Source: Streptomyces sp. NBC_01478
GTDB lineage: Bacteria; Actinomycetota; Actinomycetes; Streptomycetales; Streptomycetaceae
Assembly: GCF_036227225.1 (NCBI RefSeq)
Contig: NZ_CP109444.1
Coordinates: forward strand, 3,639,501 to 3,703,500
Direction: 5' to 3'
DNA length: 64,000 bases
Position 1 is the stretch's first letter, and each line of letters opens with the position of its first letter. Position numbers and translations under genes: made by a program. Of the stretch, positions 61,512 through 64,000 are shown one piece after another. The notes below the pieces were generated by a model, which was given only the letters and a program-made list of their open reading frames with translations, had not been told where the DNA came from and made no database searches.

Positions 61512-62902
61512 GAGGCCCTGCTTTCGGGATAGACACCGGTGTCACTTGGCGAGGTCGTGGACCGGACCTCGGTGGCCGCGGAGCGGCCGGGGAGCTTGGC
61601 GGCGGAGCCGGCCATGGCCTCGCGGTAGCGCAGGACCGTGCCCTGCGCGGCTCGCGTCCAGGTGAACCGGGCCAGTACCCGCTCACGGCCGGCGCGGCCC
61701 AGCCGCACTCTCAGCTCCGGGTCGCCCAGCAGTCGGCTCAGGGCGGTGGCCAGTGCGCCCGGGTCGCCCGGCGGTACCGCGAGGCAGGTCTCGCCGTCGC
61801 GTCCGGCGACCTCCGGGATCGCCCCGCCCGTCGTCGCCACGAGGGGCGTGCCGGTGGCCATCGCCTCCGCCGCCGGGAGGGAGAAGCCCTCGTACAGGGA
61901 GGGCACGCAGGCGACCTCCGCCGAGCGGACCAGGTCGACGAGTTCGGCGTCCGAGATGCCCTTGACGAACTCGACGGCGCCTTCGAGGCCGTAGCGCTCG
62001 ACGGCCTGGGCGACCGGGCCCTCCGTCGGGCGCTTGCCTACGACGATCAGGTGGGCGTCGGAGTGTTCGGTGCGGATCTTGGCGAGGGCCTCGACCAGGA
62101 AGACCAGGCCCTTGAGGGGGACGTCCGCGCTGGACGTGGTGACGATCCGGCCGGGCACCTGGGGGACGGCGGGGTCCGGGGAGAACTGGTCGGTGTCGGC
62201 GCCGATGTGGACGACGTGGATGCGGTCGTCGCGGACACCGAGGTGGTCGATGATCTCCTGGCGCGAGGTGCCGGAGACGGTGAGCACGGAGGGGAGGCGG
62301 CGGGCGACGCGCTTCTGCATCCGGGTGAACGCGTACCAGCGGCGCTTGGACATGCGCTGGCGCCGGTCCTCCGCCGCATCCAGCTCCAACTGCCGGTCCA
62401 CGGTGATGGGGTGATGGATCGTCGTCACCAGCGGGGCGCCGACGTCGCCCAACAGGCCGTAGCCGAGCGTCTGGTTGTCGTGCACGACGTCGAACTCGCC
62501 GCGTCTGGCGCGGAGATGGCGGCGGGCGCGGAGCGAGAACGTGAGGGGCTCGGGGAAACCGCCGGTCCACATCGTCGCCACTTCGAGGGCGTCGATCCAG
62601 TCGCGGTACTCGTCGCGCTTCGGGGTGCGGAAGGGGTCCGGGGAGCGGTAGAGGTCGAGCGAGGGCAGCTCGGTCAGGGAGATGCCGTCGTAGCCCGGGT
62701 CGAGGACCGGGTAGGGCTGTGAGCCGATGACCTCGACGCGGTGGCCGAGGCGGGCCAGTTCGCGGGAGAGGTGGCGGACGTAGACGCCCTGGCCCCCGCA
62801 GAACGGGTTCCCCTTATAGGTGAGGAGTGCGATACGGAGCGGTCGCTCGCCGTCTTCGGCGGGGTCCTCCTGGGGACCCGCCTGACTGGCCTCAGCGGTC
62901 AC
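61505..62902 (-). CDS. GT4-family glycosyltransferase
   Basis: The 465-residue GT-B enzyme starts with a glycine-rich acceptor motif (KGNPFCGGQGVYVRHLSRELARLGH), has an LTVSGTSRQEI segment and a donor-site EGFSLPAAEAMATGTPLVA, the GT4 E-x7-E pattern. It transfers a sugar from an NDP donor; neither sugar nor acceptor is visible. A non-conserved tail ends it. The GTG at 62902 lies 54 bp from the KstR-like box, so the operon may be in the same regulon. Confidence 0.92.
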   Translation of the reverse strand: MTAEASQAGPQEDPAEDGERPLRIALLTYKGNPFCGGQGVYVRHLSRELARLGHRVEVIGSQPYPVLDPGYDGISLTELPSLDLYRSPDPFRTPKRDEYRDWIDALEVATMWTGGFPEPLTFSLRARRHLRARRGEFDVVHDNQTLGYGLLGDVGAPLVTTIHHPITVDRQLELDAAEDRRQRMSKRRWYAFTRMQKRVARRLPSVLTVSGTSRQEIIDHLGVRDDRIHVVHIGADTDQFSPDPAVPQVPGRIVTTSSADVPLKGLVFLVEALAKIRTEHSDAHLIVVGKRPTEGPVAQAVERYGLEGAVEFVKGISDAELVDLVRSAEVACVPSLYEGFSLPAAEAMATGTPLVATTGGAIPEVAGRDGETCLAVPPGDPGALATALSRLLGDPELRVRLGRAGRERVLARFTWTRAAQGTVLRYREAMAGSAAKLPGRSAATEVRSTTSPSDTGVYPESRASC

Positions 62903-62956
62903 TCTGAGCCCCCTTCTGCCTGCACTGTCCCGCGAGATTACGCCGGGACGCTAATC

Positions 62957-62970
62957 TAGAACAAGTTTCA
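62957..62970. promoter_or_regulatory. KstR-like operator between glycosyltransferase and regulator genes
   Basis: TAGAACAAGTTTCA matches TAGAAC-N2-GTTYCA. It lies 54 bp from the leftward operon start and about 155 bp from the rightward regulator start, so it could act on either. Confidence 0.7.
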
Positions 62971-63124
62971 GACTTGATCGTCCAGGAGGTTCTGAATCTA
63001 CCGGCCGGTACGGGCCCTCGGAGAAGTGGATCAGGTGATTCACACCACGGCCGACGCCCTGCCATGATCGGTCCGATCACCCGCCTTCACCGACAGTCAC
63101 GGGAACAGTCACGGAACGGGAGCC

Positions 63125-63751
63125 ATGCCAGTGGAAGCCAAGCCCGAAGCCACTGCGCGGACCTCGCCGCCCCTCACCGAGCGGCAGGAGGCCCGGCGGC
63201 GCCGCATCCTGCACGCGAGCGCGCAGTTGGCGAGCCGGGGCGGTTTCGACGCGGTGCAGATGCGGGAGGTCGCGGAGTCCTCGCAGGTCGCGCTCGGCAC
63301 GCTGTACCGGTACTTCCCGTCCAAGGTGCATCTGCTGGTCGCCACGATGCAGGACCAGTTGGAGCACATGCACGGCACGCTGCGGAAGAAGCCGCCGGGC
63401 GGCGAGAGCGCGGCCGAGCGGGTCGCAGAGACCCTGATGCGGGCCTTCCGGGCGCTTCAGCGCGAGCCGCATCTCGCGGACGCGATGGTGCGCGCGCTGA
63501 CCTTCGCGGACCGCAGCGTCTCCCCCGAGGTCGACCAGGTCTCCCGCCAGACCACGGTGATCATCCTGGACGCGATGGGCCTGGAGAACCCGACGCCCGA
63601 GCAGCTCTCCGCGGTGCGGGTCATCGAGCACACCTGGCACTCGGCCCTGATCACCTGGCTCTCGGGCCGCGCGTCCATCGCCCAGGTGAAGATCGACATC
63701 GAGACGGTGTGCCGGCTGATCGACCTGACGGACCCGGAGAAGAAGGACTAG
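63125..63751 (+). CDS. kstR: TetR-family regulator, KstR-like
   Basis: The 208-residue protein has a TetR domain (RILHASAQLASRGGFDAVQM, then VALGTLYRYFPSKVHLLVATM). From memory its recognition helix region AVQMREVAESSQVALGTLYRYFPSKVHLLV nearly equals that of mycobacterial KstR, the repressor of sterol catabolism released by 3-oxo-steroid-CoA; similarity continues (ADAMVRALTFAD, VSPEVDQV). GGGAG is close to the ATG at 63125; a GTG two codons later (63131) has better spacing. The symbol is tentative. Confidence 0.82.
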   Translation: MPVEAKPEATARTSPPLTERQEARRRRILHASAQLASRGGFDAVQMREVAESSQVALGTLYRYFPSKVHLLVATMQDQLEHMHGTLRKKPPGGESAAERVAETLMRAFRALQREPHLADAMVRALTFADRSVSPEVDQVSRQTTVIILDAMGLENPTPEQLSAVRVIEHTWHSALITWLSGRASIAQVKIDIETVCRLIDLTDPEKKD

Positions 63752-63763
63752 CCGGGAGCGCGA

Positions 63764-63793
63764 GAACGCCGGCCCCTGGATAGGCCGGCGTTC
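63764..63793. terminator. bidirectional hairpin terminator
   Basis: GAACGCCGGCC (63764-63774) and GGCCGGCGTTC (63783-63793) form a perfect 11-bp stem with an eight-base loop between two convergent genes. Confidence 0.88.
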
Positions 63794-63797
63794 GTGC

Positions 63798-64000
63798 TCA
63801 CGCGGTGGCGGCGGCCAGTGCCCGATGACGGTCCGTCACATAGCGCGCCACGGTCTTTCTGTCGACGGCCGTCAACAGCCGCTTCTCGACCGCCCGTTGG
63901 ACGTCCCGGACCGCTTCGGACAGTCCCGTGTCCAACTGGCACTCCGCGTCGGCGCGGGCGGTGCGGAGCTCGTCGTTGCCGAGCGCGCGCAGGGCCCGCT
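63798..64000 (-). CDS. C-terminal fragment of an unrecognised gene (start beyond window)
   Basis: The last 66 residues are visible: a mostly helical, charged segment containing DAECQLDTGLSEAVRDVQRA and ending RYVTDRHRALAAATA before the TGA at 63800-63798. No family is recognised from this part. It converges on the KstR-like gene with a terminator between. Confidence 0.65.
   Translation of the reverse strand, partial: RALRALGNDELRTARADAECQLDTGLSEAVRDVQRAVEKRLLTAVDRKTVARYVTDRHRALAAATA

Overview
The window is high-GC DNA with short intergenic gaps, many GTG starts, overlapping start/stop codons and gene families typical of Streptomyces (DUF574 methyltransferase, XRE/DUF397 pair, DUF5336, DUF5753, NarL-type two-component systems). 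I read it as a chromosomal segment of a Streptomyces or very close relative. No integrase, transposase, tRNA or CRISPR array was seen.

Region 1 (1-26.0 kb) is a phage-defence island. It opens with a DUF574 methyltransferase that runs off the left edge and a YefM-YoeB toxin-antitoxin pair preceded by two matching palindromic operators. A complete type 2 BREX (Pgl) system follows on the plus strand: pglW (NERD + pseudokinase + kinase), pglX (adenine-type methyltransferase), pglY (large P-loop ATPase), pglZ (phosphatase-like), brxD (ATPase) and brxHI (helicase). Three foreign-looking modules sit inside it: an antiparallel XRE/DUF397 regulator pair, a PD-(D/E)XK nuclease fused to a DUF2075 helicase (both between pglX and pglY), and an AIPR-family abortive-infection protein with a nuclease-like N-terminus between pglZ and brxD.

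Region 2 (26.0-39.0 kb) looks like core chromosome. It holds rnpB (RNase P RNA), an EamA transporter whose 3' end overlaps rnpB, AraC and TetR regulators, a divergent FAD monooxygenase, an RNB ribonuclease, YaaA, a KDPG/KHG aldolase, and a minus-strand cluster of Nif3-like protein, zinc-ribbon protein (apparent CTG start) and RNase H/phosphatase fusion. The fusion linker carries in-frame 27-residue repeats derived from an intergenic repeat family. Two hypothetical genes follow.

Region 3 (39.0-53.8 kb) combines a steroid- or lipid-type beta-oxidation set (Hsd4A-like SDR, zinc alcohol dehydrogenase, Hsd4B-like MaoC hydratase, SCP-x thiolase) with an ABC transporter and histidine kinase. The matching response regulator is separated from the kinase by an antiparallel secreted GH54 arabinofuranosidase. 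Two MFS exporters and a methyltransferase complete it.

Region 4 (53.8-64.0 kb) holds a methyltransferase, an epoxide-hydrolase-like protein, an N-acetylmuramoyl-L-alanine amidase, a DUF5336 protein, an F420-type oxidoreductase, a lipoprotein, an overlapping three-gene operon (six-hairpin toroid protein, methyltransferase, GT4 glycosyltransferase), and a KstR-like TetR regulator. Boxes of the form TAGAAC-N2-GTTYCA lie upstream of the hydratase operon, the thiolase and the regulator, which suggests a small KstR-type regulon. A second palindrome, CTGAC-N5-GTCAG, lies at two of these promoters and at the F420 oxidoreductase promoter.

All calls come from reading the sequence and remembered family features. 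No database search was run.
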